Below are positions 9,604-19,604 of a DNA stretch of 64,000 nucleotides, piece by piece. This stretch comes from Thermococcus bergensis (GTDB lineage: Archaea; Methanobacteriota_B; Thermococci; Thermococcales; Thermococcaceae). Numbering within the stretch: position 1 is the first letter of the stretch; each line of letters starts with the position of its first letter. Below the pieces are notes generated by a model. That model was not told where the DNA came from and ran no database searches. It saw only the letters and a list, made by a program, of their open reading frames with translations. The position numbers and the translations under genes are program-made. The DNA lies in contig NZ_JABFNK010000005.1 of assembly GCF_020386975.1 (NCBI RefSeq), positions 868,001-932,000 on the forward strand. Reading direction: 5' to 3'.

Positions 9604-10535
9604 ACCCTAGTTCCCACCACCTGTGAAGTTGTATAATCTGTCCAGATTCACGGCCAGAATCGCCCCTAAAATCCTGACAGCTAACCCCCTCAAACTAACA
9701 CTCCTGCTCGGCCTCAGAAGAAACTCAGAAAACTTCGAAAACAAAGTCTCAATCCTCCTGCGAAAGTCAGACAAGTACTTGTAAAACTTCTTCTCCTCCA
9801 GATTACTAACCTGATTCTCCCGCTTCACCGGCGTGTAAACAACGCCAAACTTCAGGAATTCCTCCTGAAGTTCTCTACTAACGTAACCCTTATCCAAAAA
9901 CAGAAAACAGCCAGAAAACTCCTCAACAATCACCCAGAACTTTTCCCTGACAACACTCACATCATGCTTATTCGCCGGATCAACGGACAGCAAAGCCAGC
10001 AAATTTCCATCAGAGTAACAGGTCAGCTTGTACCCATAGTAAAACTTTTTTTAGAGGGAACAAACCCAACTGCGGGCTTTTCAGAGATGACTTCTGAAGA
10101 ACCCTCCTTATCCTTCCTGTTTTTTCTGGCCAACTCCTTGGTCTGAATGGGCTTTGAGTCCAGTATTCTAACGTATTCTCTGGCGTGTTTTTTGAATAAT
10201 TCTTCCTGCGCTAGGAGCAGGAGTTTTTCGTGCCTGTTCAAGCGTTCTGTTAGTTTGTTGTACCTGATTTTGGGGAACAGCTTCATTTCTTCGATTAGGA
10301 CTCTGTAAGCGTGCTTGTAAACTCCGTTAAAGTGCAAGTGTGCTAGTATTGCGAAGGTTATTAGGTCGTAGAGGCTGATTATTTCCCTGTGAGTGTTTTT
10401 CGGGTAGTGTTTGCTGATTATCGGATAGATTTCGGATTTTATGATCAGGATTTCCTGCTGAAAGTTCATAACAACCACCAATCAACCAAAAGACTTAAGT
10501 GCTTATAACTCTAACGATCTAATGGGAACTAGGGT
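9604..10535 (-). mobile_element. IS982-family insertion sequence in tldD
   Basis: A 932-bp element with 13-bp terminal inverted repeats (ACCCTAGTTCCCA at the left, its complement at the right). It is flanked by the direct repeat GAGCA (9599-9603 and 10536-10540). Length and transposase type resemble ISPfu3-like elements of Pyrococcus, from memory. The orfB stop codon lies within the left terminal repeat. It is inserted against the direction of tldD transcription. Confidence 0.93.
9607..10469 (-). CDS. IS982-family DDE transposase (two frames, -1 shift)
   Basis: orfA starts at the ATG at 10469 (GGTGGTTGTT upstream; MNFQQEILIIKSEIYPIISK) and stops at 10023. The rest of the protein is in the -1 frame, continuing KKFYYGYKLTCYSDGNLLAL and ending at 9607. 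The frames meet at an A7 run followed by G (complement of 10046-10052). The fusion is about 287 residues, the usual IS982 size. Acidic residues expected for DDE are in RILDSKPI, FLDKGYVS and RRRIETLFSKF. The split can be programmed shifting, RNA polymerase slippage, decay, or a homopolymer undercall. Confidence 0.85.
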
Positions 10536-11444
10536 GAGCAGTTTTATTTTAACTCCATTGGGAGTGAAATCAGAACTGTGGTTCCAAAAATTCGCCTGAG
10601 CTTTTCTGTCACTGCAAAAAAAGGCAATGATATGCAGACCTACTGGAAGGTCTTTGGAGGTACTGTGGGGTGGGAAATTATCGAGGGTGTGGATTTTGAA
10701 TACTGGACTTCCTTTGTAAAAAGAAAAGCCAGAGAGCTTTTGGACGCATCCCTACCGCCATCAGGAGAGTTTGACGTAATAGTTGACCCCGAGCTTGCGG
10801 GAGTTTTCATCCACGAAGCCCTTGGGCATGCGGCAGAGGGAGATGCCGTTAAAAACGGGGAGAGCATACTTGAAGGGAAGCTTGGAGAGGAGATAGCCGT
10901 GGAAGATCTCACGGTTGTCGATGACCCCACTTTGCCGGGGAAGTTCGGCTCTTATATCTACGACGATGAGGGGATTAAGGCGAGAAAAGTAGAAATCATA
11001 AAAGACGGGATTTTGAAAGAGTACCTCCTCGACAGAGAGACTGCGGCTTTCTTTGGACTTGAGCCTAACGGGCATGGAAGGGCTCAAAGCTATAATTATC
11101 AACCCCTAGTTAGGATGAGCAACACCTACATAGAGCCGAGGGACTGGAGCTTTGAGGAGATGCTTGAAGAAGTCAAAAACGGCCTCTACCTTATAGGAGA
11201 CAAAGGCGGACAGGTGGACATAGCAAACGGCACCTTTATGTTTGGAGCAAAGGAGGGATATATAATCGAGAACGGGGAAATAAAGACACCCATAAGAGAT
11301 GTGGCACTTTCGGGCAAGATTCTGGATGTCCTCAAGAACATAAGAGCTATCGGGAATGACCTCAAAATCGAGTTCCCGGGCTACTGCGGAAAAGGACAGT
11401 GGGTGTCTGTTGACGATGGGGGGCCCCACATTTTAACGAGGGCT

Positions 11445-11760
11445 TTAGTCGGAGGGCTCCTCTGAACCCCAGATTTTTATCCATATTTTGTTCCAGCTCT
11501 TCCATCCGTCTTCTCCAAATACCACTATGTAAACATAATAGCTCTGACTTTTTCTTTTTTCAAGCCTCGCCCTTCAGGGCGGGGAGGAGGTCAGGTTCTT
11601 TACCATTGAACTCTCCGTATCCTGGATGGGTAAGGGGACACGGGACTAAAGATTCCGAAAAAGGACTTTGAGAGATAGTAGAGGGTGTATTTGTCCCTAA
11701 ACATCCGCTCAGGATAACAACAAGAGCTACAAGTAATGGAAGAGTTCTCAATTTCTTCAC
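11445..11760 (-). pseudogene. Lipoprotein gene remnant disrupted by an IS605-type end
   Basis: On the minus strand a GTG at 11760 opens a lipoprotein signal (KKLRTLPLLVALVVILSGC, lipobox LSGC), followed by a T/S-rich linker. After about 35 codons the sequence changes to IS200/IS605 end sequence and the frame stops at 11560. Beyond that, the minus strand resumes protein-like coding (SYYVYIVVFGEDGWKSWNKI...) up to a TAA at 11445 that overlaps the tldD end. I infer that these are the two ends of one small secreted protein. A TATA-like box (TTATATAT, about 11783) supports a former promoter. Confidence 0.6.
11560..11660 (-). mobile_element. Solo IS200/IS605 right end (omega-RNA-like scaffold), no tnpA or tnpB
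   Basis: The minus strand reads AAGAACCTGACCTCCTCCCC followed by the hairpin GCCCTGAAGGGC and GAGGCTTG. This resembles the 3' end of tnpB plus the right end of IS200/IS605 elements of Thermococcales, as I remember them, the region that also gives the 3' part of TnpB omega RNA. No tnpA or tnpB is present, so it is a decayed or internally deleted copy inside the lipoprotein gene. The upstream boundary (about 11660) is approximate. Confidence 0.6.
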
Positions 11761-11844
11761 CTGATTATAATTTCGATTATTGATATATAACTCTTTTACC
11801 AAAAACCTTTAATTCCCTTCGGCTTATGAGAAGCGGGAGAAAAG

Positions 11845-13146
11845 ATGATAGACGAGTTAGTTAAAATCCTAAACCGCGAGAACGTTGAGTGGGAGATTTA
11901 CTGGGAAATCGGCAGAGGGAGCTCGTTTAAAATCGAGAAGTGTGAGCTGGAGAGAGCCCAAAGGAAATACCATTCTGGTATTGGTCTTAGGGTGGGATAC
12001 AACGGAAAACAGGGTTTTTCCTATATCACAGGACTAACTCACTCAAAAGAAGAGCTTGAAAAGTTTGTTAAAAAGACCATAAAACTTGCAAAGGTCGGAG
12101 AGGTAAAGTTTTACGGATTCCCCGAAAAAAAGCCTGTCAAAAAGGTTAGTGGAATTTACGATAAGCGGATAGCGGAGCTGGAGTTTGAGGAAGCTTTGGA
12201 ACTTGGAAGAGAGATCTCCAGAAAAGAGAGTGAGCTGAGAGAAAAATACGGGGGAAGCTACACCTTTTCCGGAAGGCTGGCTTTTGGGGTGGCAAGAGAC
12301 GGCATAGCGAACTCAAACGGGATCGAGATGGAAGAGGAAGGCACAGCAATGAGCTTTAGCGTTTACATAGTTAGGAAAGACGAAAAAGTTGGAACGGGGG
12401 ACTACTACAAAGCCTCAAGAACTATGATGGACTTCGAAAGAGAGCTTGAGAAAGGGCTCGAAAAGGCTATGCAGGAGGTTGAGCTAAGCTACAACGCAAA
12501 ACCGCTGGAGCCTTTTGATGGAGAACTCGTTCTAGAGCCGCACTCAGTTGCATCTCTCGTCGGGCTGTTTATTTCAAACCTAAAGGGAGACAACGTATAC
12601 CACAAAAGGAGCAGATTTAACAAACTGGGCGAAAGCGTTGCAAGTGAAGCGTTTACGCTCATCGATGATGCCACGCTGGAAGGCAAAATCGCGAGCTACT
12701 CTTTCGATGGCGAAGGAAATCCCTCTCAAAGGACGGTTTTAGTTGAGAATGGAGTACTAAAGAACTTTCTTCTTGACGAGATGTATGCTCGTCTTCTTGA
12801 AATGGAGGGCACGGGAAATGCCGTGAGAGACTTTAGGACCCCTCCCCACATAGGGACAAGCAACATAATCGTGGAGGGAGAGGAAGAGAACCTTGAGGAT
12901 TTTGAAGGGGTTATAATAAAGAAAGTCTTTGGTGAGCACACTGCAAACCCAATAAGCGGGGACTTTTCACTAACGGTTGAGCTTGGCTATGTGGTCAAAA
13001 ACGGTGAGGTCATTCCATTCAAGGACAACATGTTTGTGGGGAACGTTTTTGAGTTCATGAACTCCATAACGGCTGTAGGAAAGAAGAAGGAAGAGCTCGG
13101 GGCGTTTATATCTCCCAGGGTGCTCGGTGTGGGAAAGATTGTTTGA
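11845..13146 (+). CDS. tldE: TldE/PmbA-family protein
   Basis: A 433-residue TldE/PmbA homologue, the partner of TldD that lacks the HEXXXH site: at the equivalent place it has EPHSVASLVGLF. Domain hallmarks are the N-terminal region (residues 20-60, RAQRKYHSGIGLRVGY) and the C-terminal strand region (EHTANPISGDFSLTVELGYV). The ATG at 11845 follows GCGGGAGAAAAG. In other organisms the TldD/TldE pair degrades unfolded peptides and matures peptide toxins and antibiotics. Here the catalytic partner is interrupted, so TldE is probably orphaned. Confidence 0.9.
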   Translation: MIDELVKILNRENVEWEIYWEIGRGSSFKIEKCELERAQRKYHSGIGLRVGYNGKQGFSYITGLTHSKEELEKFVKKTIKLAKVGEVKFYGFPEKKPVKKVSGIYDKRIAELEFEEALELGREISRKESELREKYGGSYTFSGRLAFGVARDGIANSNGIEMEEEGTAMSFSVYIVRKDEKVGTGDYYKASRTMMDFERELEKGLEKAMQEVELSYNAKPLEPFDGELVLEPHSVASLVGLFISNLKGDNVYHKRSRFNKLGESVASEAFTLIDDATLEGKIASYSFDGEGNPSQRTVLVENGVLKNFLLDEMYARLLEMEGTGNAVRDFRTPPHIGTSNIIVEGEEENLEDFEGVIIKKVFGEHTANPISGDFSLTVELGYVVKNGEVIPFKDNMFVGNVFEFMNSITAVGKKKEELGAFISPRVLGVGKIV

Positions 13147-13193
13147 AGAAAGGTTTAAGTTGTTCTGCGTCTTAATTTTTATTTGGTGATAGC

Positions 13194-13556
13194 ATGAGAG
13201 TTCTGGAAGAAAAGCCCGTAAAGATTAAAGTAGTTAGAACTAAGAGGGGAGCGATTCTCCACATGATAGAAATCTCAAAGAACCATTTCTTCCTTGAACA
13301 GAATCCGCTTAAGGATTCAAAGTACGGTGTAGCTTATAGGAAAATAAAGAACAAGTTCCCCGAATTCTATATGTTCTGGGAGATCAAGAACAACCGATAC
13401 ACAGGAAGACTTTTGGTAGGTTCTTTCCTTGAAAAAGAAGAAATAGACGAATTCATTACGCTGGTCGCTCAGACAGATGAGTTCAAGAAATTTGAGCACA
13501 TACTCGAAGAAATCGAGGAGGAAGAAGGGGAGAAAGAGGAAGAGACAGCTACCTAG
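13194..13556 (+). CDS. Conserved hypothetical protein with acidic tail
   Basis: A 120-residue protein (MRVLEEKPVKIKVVRTKRGA) with a compact alpha/beta region (1-100) and a very acidic C-terminal tail rich in E. The ATG has GGTG 5-8 nt upstream. I do not recognise the family; it reads like a soluble Thermococcales-specific protein. A TATA-like box lies after tldE (AATTTTTATTTGG, about 13172-13184). The stop overlaps that of the convergent methyltransferase by 8 nt. Confidence 0.65.
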   Translation: MRVLEEKPVKIKVVRTKRGAILHMIEISKNHFFLEQNPLKDSKYGVAYRKIKNKFPEFYMFWEIKNNRYTGRLLVGSFLEKEEIDEFITLVAQTDEFKKFEHILEEIEEEEGEKEEETAT

Positions 13557-14298
13557 CTGGCTTCCTTCCCACGATAATAACATAACCGGTATAAGGGCTT
13601 TCAAAAATCTTCATTGATTCCCAGGCATTTTTCAACCCCTTTAGCCCTTCTTTTCTAAGTATCTTCAGGAATATTTTCAGCTCTCCTATGATGCCAACCT
13701 CTTTCCTCATCTCTTTCATCCACTCGGGAATTAGGTGGGATTTATCAATCACGATAACATCCATAAGCCCGGCTTTTTCAAAAATCCTCCTCCACCCCTC
13801 GATGGTTTCCGGCTCTTCTCCCTCAATTTCTTTGAGTTTTAGCTTCAGCGTTTCGGGAGTATCCTCTTTCCAGGCAACGTCGTGTATCCCCACATAGCCA
13901 TTTGGCTTAACTACGCGAACAATTTCTCTTAATGCAACCTCCTTGTTAAGGAGACAGAGCGTGCACTCCGATATGACAACATCAAAAGTGTTGTCTGGAA
14001 AGGGCAATTTATGAGCATCGGCTAAGATGAAAGTAGTTTTACCTTCCAATCCTCTCATTTTTGCTTTATTCTTTGCTTTCTCTATCATCAGAGGAGAAGC
14101 ATCAACCCCTACGACTTCACAACCAAAGGTTTCCGCTAAAAAGCACGCAGTTTCGCCAGTGCCACATGCCACATCCAGAACTTTGGATTTTTCATTAATG
14201 CCGCAGAGTTCTGCTAGCTCTCTCGTAATTTCCAATCCGCCGGGATGGAGGACTTCAATACCCAAGTTTTCTTCCTCTAAAATTTCTTCCAGGTTCAT
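13549..14298 (-). CDS. Class I SAM-dependent methyltransferase
   Basis: A 249-residue UbiE-like Rossmann methyltransferase. Motif I is VLDVACGTGETACFLAE (about residues 40-56), the acidic ribose-binding residue is in VVGVDAS, and ILADAHKLPFPDNTFDVV covers motifs II-III. The substrate is unknown. There is no ribosome site before the ATG at 14298. A TATA box (TGTATAAACT, about 14328-14336) would place the transcript start only a few nt upstream, so the mRNA is probably nearly leaderless. Confidence 0.85.
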   Translation of the reverse strand: MNLEEILEEENLGIEVLHPGGLEITRELAELCGINEKSKVLDVACGTGETACFLAETFGCEVVGVDASPLMIEKAKNKAKMRGLEGKTTFILADAHKLPFPDNTFDVVISECTLCLLNKEVALREIVRVVKPNGYVGIHDVAWKEDTPETLKLKLKEIEGEEPETIEGWRRIFEKAGLMDVIVIDKSHLIPEWMKEMRKEVGIIGELKIFLKILRKEGLKGLKNAWESMKIFESPYTGYVIIVGRKPAR

Positions 14299-14341
14299 GA
14301 CTCATCAAAAAGGATATGGCACAAAAGTTTATACATTTAGC

Positions 14342-14397
14342 GGCTCAGGGTTTGACCATCATCACAGTTCAGATACCCTAGAGTTCTTCATCGCCTA
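14342..14397 (-). ncRNA. C/D box small RNA (2'-O-methylation guide)
   Basis: The minus strand has all four boxes in order with canonical spacing: C (GCGATGA, 14388-14394), 15 nt, D' (CTGA, 14369-14372), 3 nt, C' (GTGATGA, 14359-14365), 10 nt, D (CTGA, 14345-14348). The ends can pair (GGC with GCC). A TATA box (TTTTATAAAG, about 14416-14425) is centred about 25 nt upstream of the 5' end. Both guide regions (AGAACTCTAGGGTAT before D', TGGTCAAACC before D) should direct methylation at the base paired to the fifth position upstream of each box. I could not assign the rRNA or tRNA targets by eye. Confidence 0.88.
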
Positions 14398-14464
14398 TCT
14401 AAATTTGAGAAGCGCTTTATAAAAATTATTGGAGGGGTCGAGAGATTAAAACAAAAGGGAAAAA

Positions 14465-16761
<2,297 letters not shown>

Positions 16762-16806
16762 GATGAACACCTCCGCACATACGTTCAAGTTTGGCTATCT
16801 ACTTTT

Positions 16807-16835
16807 GTTCAAAACCAGAGGTATTTATAAAAATA
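16807..16835 (-). promoter_or_regulatory. sudBA promoter: TATA box with a GTTnnnAAC (SurR-type) site
   Basis: On the minus strand a TATA element (TATTTTTATAAATA, 16822-16835) is followed by GTTTTGAAC (16807-16815), which fits the core GTTnnnAAC known for the sulfur-response regulator SurR of Thermococcales. It lies between the TATA box and the transcript start, where binding would repress. SurR control of electron-transfer genes is established in P. furiosus; that it acts at this promoter is inference from one core match. Confidence 0.5.
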
Positions 16836-16936
16836 TTGTAAACCAAAAGTTGAGAAGTGGGCTAAAAAAGATGAAAGTCTAAGATGAGAGAAGCTCACAA
16901 AAAAGGTCAATAGAAACAGAAAGAAGCAAAAACAAG

Positions 16937-17698
16937 CTACCTCTTTCTAACAAAGGTTATATAGCCCGTATGGGCCAGCATGGTTGTTCTTGGCCTTATA
17001 CACTCCTCTTTAACTTCCTGCTCTCTCACAAGGCACTCAATTGTTTTTGGTCTCGTAAAGTAGTCTTTGTACTCTCTCAACTTTCTGTACAGTCTGTCAA
17101 CCTGATTTATACACGGGGTGTATGCAACAAAAAATCCCCCAGGTTTTAGGGCTTTTATTGCATGTTCCACAACGTTTTCTGGCTGTGGAAGGTCTAAGAT
17201 AATGTGATCCACGTTCTCCTCATCAATCCCTTCATATATGTTCTTCAGCTTTATTTCAACCCTATCATCAAAGCCGGCCCATTCGATATTTCTCCATGCG
17301 AGCTTTGCAAAATCTTCTCTAACTTCGTAGGCGATTATCTTGCCTTGAGAGCCAACAATATTGGCTAAAAAAAGCGTTAATGCCCCGCTTCCTACCCCGG
17401 CTTCGATTATAACATCCCCTGGTGAGATTCCAGCAAATGCCACTATCTGGGCAGCGTCCTTTGGGTGGATTATCTGAGGGCCTCTCTTCATCTTGTCGAT
17501 ATAGTCTATTATTCTCGGCTTGAGAACCCTGAATTGATACCCTTTATGGGACTCCACAATGGTTCCAAACTCTTTCTCTAAAAGCTCATTTAGATTTATT
17601 TTGCCTAGGTCTGTGTGAAACTCTCCTTCTTTTATCGTTATGAGATATCTCTTCCCTCTAGGATCGAGCAGCACAACTTTGTCTCCCTGTTTTATCAT
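16937..17698 (-). CDS. trmI: tRNA (adenine-N1)-methyltransferase TrmI
   Basis: A 253-residue TrmI (m1A57/58 tRNA methyltransferase). The N-terminal beta domain (MIKQGDKVVLLDPRGKRYLI) is followed by the Rossmann domain with IIEAGVGSGALTLFLA (motif I), AYEVREDFAKLA (motif II) and the catalytic-region motif ILDLPQPENVVEHA. I start it at the ATG at 17698, which follows GGTG by 8 nt, as in related proteins, rather than three codons upstream. It lies 13 nt after the DUF257 gene and is probably cotranscribed. Confidence 0.92.
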   Translation of the reverse strand: MIKQGDKVVLLDPRGKRYLITIKEGEFHTDLGKINLNELLEKEFGTIVESHKGYQFRVLKPRIIDYIDKMKRGPQIIHPKDAAQIVAFAGISPGDVIIEAGVGSGALTLFLANIVGSQGKIIAYEVREDFAKLAWRNIEWAGFDDRVEIKLKNIYEGIDEENVDHIILDLPQPENVVEHAIKALKPGGFFVAYTPCINQVDRLYRKLREYKDYFTRPKTIECLVREQEVKEECIRPRTTMLAHTGYITFVRKR

Positions 17699-17711
17699 TT
17701 TAATCACCGGA

Positions 17712-18329
17712 CTAATCCTCTATTTCAAGCTTGTAAAGATTTCCCTCTTTTTGGATTTTTATCAGTTTGCTTGCCATTTCCCTCAAGATGGCAATTTGCT
17801 GTTTGTTCAGGATATCTCTGTTCACAAAGTAAATTGAAGTCCAGTCTTCAAACGGAAGCACACTTCTTGTAAACAGAATTGCTCTCAGGGCATTATCTCC
17901 CCCAAAGTAAATATACTGAGAGATGCCGAAGGTTATTGAGTACTCAACTTTTGCTGAATGAGAAGAAAGCTTCATCAGAGCGTCATAATAGCTTTTCATG
18001 AACTCAGAAATTTCGTACGTGAGGGGGATTTCTTCAACTATGGAGGCATAGCTTGTTCTCCCGGGCCCTATTCTTATTGCCTTTATCCTCTTTGTGGACT
18101 CCATAACTTCTTTGTATTTTTGGGGAGAGCTTTTTCTCAGATAATCCCTAAACAACAAATCTCCTACCCCAAAAAAGTCGTCTATCAAGATATCATGACT
18201 GGAAAATGAAGGTATAATTTCTCCCCATACCAAATCTCCGAGGGGATACAAGGAAGGGTATTCCACGAGAATGAAATCGCCAAGTGTGGAGTGTTTTTTT
18301 AAAAACTCAGCAAGTGAACCGACCTCCAT
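17712..18329 (-). CDS. DUF257 family protein
   Basis: A 205-residue protein resembling the DUF257 family, which is largely confined to Thermococcales (KaiC/RecA-like fold without a clear Walker A motif). Visible features are a buried beta-rich N-terminal part (GDFILVEYPSLYPLGDLVWG) and IRIGPGRTSYA in the middle. The function is unknown. It is upstream of trmI in the same direction and divergent from srp19; the short gap between them holds both promoters. Confidence 0.75.
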   Translation of the reverse strand: MEVGSLAEFLKKHSTLGDFILVEYPSLYPLGDLVWGEIIPSFSSHDILIDDFFGVGDLLFRDYLRKSSPQKYKEVMESTKRIKAIRIGPGRTSYASIVEEIPLTYEISEFMKSYYDALMKLSSHSAKVEYSITFGISQYIYFGGDNALRAILFTRSVLPFEDWTSIYFVNRDILNKQQIAILREMASKLIKIQKEGNLYKLEIED

Positions 18330-18385
18330 ACTCTCACCAAAGGATTTTTAACACCAGGGCTTTTAAACTTTTGTAGGTGTTCAAA

Positions 18386-18694
18386 ATGGGCAAGTTCGTA
18401 ATATGGGCAAACGAAATAGATGCCAGAATTTCGAGAAAATATGGCAGGGAAGTTCCGAAAAATCTTGCAGTGGAAAGGCCAAATATAGACGAAATAATAG
18501 ATGCGGCCAAAAGTCTTGGGATTACGGTTATCGAGGTAAATAGAGACGCTCTTAATCCAAGGCTTGCAGGAGTAGACGAAGAGTTAAGAACTAAAGGTAG
18601 GGTTATAGTCGAAAGCAAGCATGGAAAATCGAAAACTCTAAAACTAATAGCCCAAAAGGTTAGAGAATTTAGGAAAGCACGCAAGAAAAAATAA
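18386..18694 (+). CDS. srp19: Signal recognition particle 19 kDa protein
   Basis: A 102-residue SRP19 that binds the 7S RNA tip helices and lets SRP54 assemble. Recognised from MGKFVIWANEIDARISRKYG, the RPNIDEIIDAAKSLG helix, and the basic ESKHGKSKTLKLIAQKV. The ATG at 18386 gives the conserved N-terminus; an earlier ATG at 18377 is three codons upstream. The C-terminus is lysine-rich, as in homologues. Confidence 0.95.
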   Translation: MGKFVIWANEIDARISRKYGREVPKNLAVERPNIDEIIDAAKSLGITVIEVNRDALNPRLAGVDEELRTKGRVIVESKHGKSKTLKLIAQKVREFRKARKKK

Positions 18695-18700
18695 TGGCCT

Positions 18701-18940
18701 TTACTCTTCTGTTTCTACAACTATTGCAGTTGTTGTGTCAATTACGCCGTCTATGTTGTGTATATCGTGGAGGATTTTTCTTGTAAGTTCTCCCAAGTCT
18801 GAAGCATTAATCTCCACTATTGCATCGTACGGGCCAGTGACAGCATCGGCTTTTAAAACTCCTGGAATTGCTTTTATTTCTTCTATTACCTTCTCAACTT
18901 TCCCAATCTCGACTGTTAACAAAATGTATGCCCTAACCAT
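18701..18940 (-). CDS. Stand-alone Lrp/AsnC ligand-binding (RAM) domain protein
   Basis: A 79-residue protein that is only the regulatory domain of Lrp/AsnC regulators, without the helix-turn-helix (MVRAYILLTVEIGKVEKVIE; GVLKADAVTGPYDAIVEI). Such proteins form ring-shaped oligomers that bind amino acids. A role in modulating full-length Lrp proteins or in metabolite sensing is plausible but not shown. It is convergent with srp19 (6 nt gap). Confidence 0.85.
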   Translation of the reverse strand: MVRAYILLTVEIGKVEKVIEEIKAIPGVLKADAVTGPYDAIVEINASDLGELTRKILHDIHNIDGVIDTTTAIVVETEE

Positions 18941-19184
18941 TTACATCACCAGATTTTGTTGTCATTCTTTGTTAGAGACGTTCTATAATTTAAGGTTTTC
19001 GCATTTATTTTTAGCACACTCGGCAAGAATTGTTTCGTGGTTGGGTGCAAAAACATTGCTAAATAGAAAGAAACAACCAAGTTATATTGTGTTGTTTGCT
19101 GCACAATAAGTATCATGGGCGTAGAAAAATTTATTAGAACTCTATGATAGAGATATCAATGACCTACTTTGTGGAGGGAAGTAG

Positions 19185-19268
19185 ATGAAAAAGCAACTAG
19201 CAACCATATTAGTCTTGGGTGTTTTGATTTTTGCCGTAGTGGCAAGTGGCTGTATCGGTGAATTCTGA
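19185..19268 (+). pseudogene. Truncated lipoprotein gene (signal peptide only)
   Basis: An ATG at 19185, with a strong GGAGGG ribosome site 8 nt before it, opens a typical lipoprotein leader: KKQ, a long hydrophobic core and the lipobox ASGC. The frame then ends after only 27 residues (ending IGEF). The sequence beyond about 19259 is the minus-strand coding sequence of another gene, so the body of the lipoprotein is missing. I read it as one side of a deletion or rearrangement junction. Confidence 0.6.
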
Positions 19269-19545
19269 ACACGTTCCACTTTCGCATATGTCTAAGTCTT
19301 TCATCCAGAGTTCTTCCCGAAAGCTCATACACCCTTTCAAAGGTCCTCTTAAGAAATTCTTCGAGGTTTTCTTCGTTAACAAGCTTTGGAAGAGGGTTCC
19401 TCGCTTCTCTTGGGAGTTCTTTGTTGAATTTTCTTATAAGAACACTCACGTGCTCTATTTTCTCAACTTTTTTGGAAAAATATGCATCCAGCATAAAGCG
19501 TTTTCCCTTTACCTCGAAAACGATATATGGCACCTCAATCTTCAT
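19259..19545 (-). pseudogene. Truncated gene of unknown function abutting the lipoprotein fragment
   Basis: A minus-strand frame from the ATG at 19545 (MKIEVPYIVFEVKGKRFMLDAYFSKKVEKIE; written in two parts in homology searches) codes a charged, protein-like sequence for about 95 residues, up to KWNVFRI. It then runs into the antisense of the lipoprotein leader and stops at 19156. The C-terminus is therefore lost. I do not recognise the family. It is divergent from the Hel308 gene. Confidence 0.55.
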
Positions 19546-19604
19546 GAGAGACAATATCTCAAAAAGCTATATAAACGCTTTTCTCTTATGTGAACTGATG
19601 GGCT

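Larger units (their letters stand above)
9161..11465 (+). pseudogene. tldD: TldD metalloprotease, interrupted by an IS982-type element
   Basis: The N-terminal part (9161 to about 9603, MEVEKLIKKAEELSQKYG...) and the C-terminal part (from 10541) belong to one TldD gene. Removing the 932-bp IS and one GAGCA duplication joins GIKEQ to FYFNSIGSEIRTVVPKIRL in frame, giving 455 residues. The zinc motif HEALGHAAEGD (HEXXXH) is in the 3' part at about 10812-10845. TldD works with TldE as a heterodimeric peptidase; the partner gene is intact at 11845. The broken gene yields only a 149-residue N-terminal piece ending in two IS-derived residues, so the complex should be inactive unless the element excises. 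Confidence 0.92.

Noticed and set aside
16855-16935. Repeated GATGA words suggesting another C/D box RNA
   Set aside because: No CTGA boxes in the right places and no TATA box at the right distance; probably A-rich intergenic sequence.
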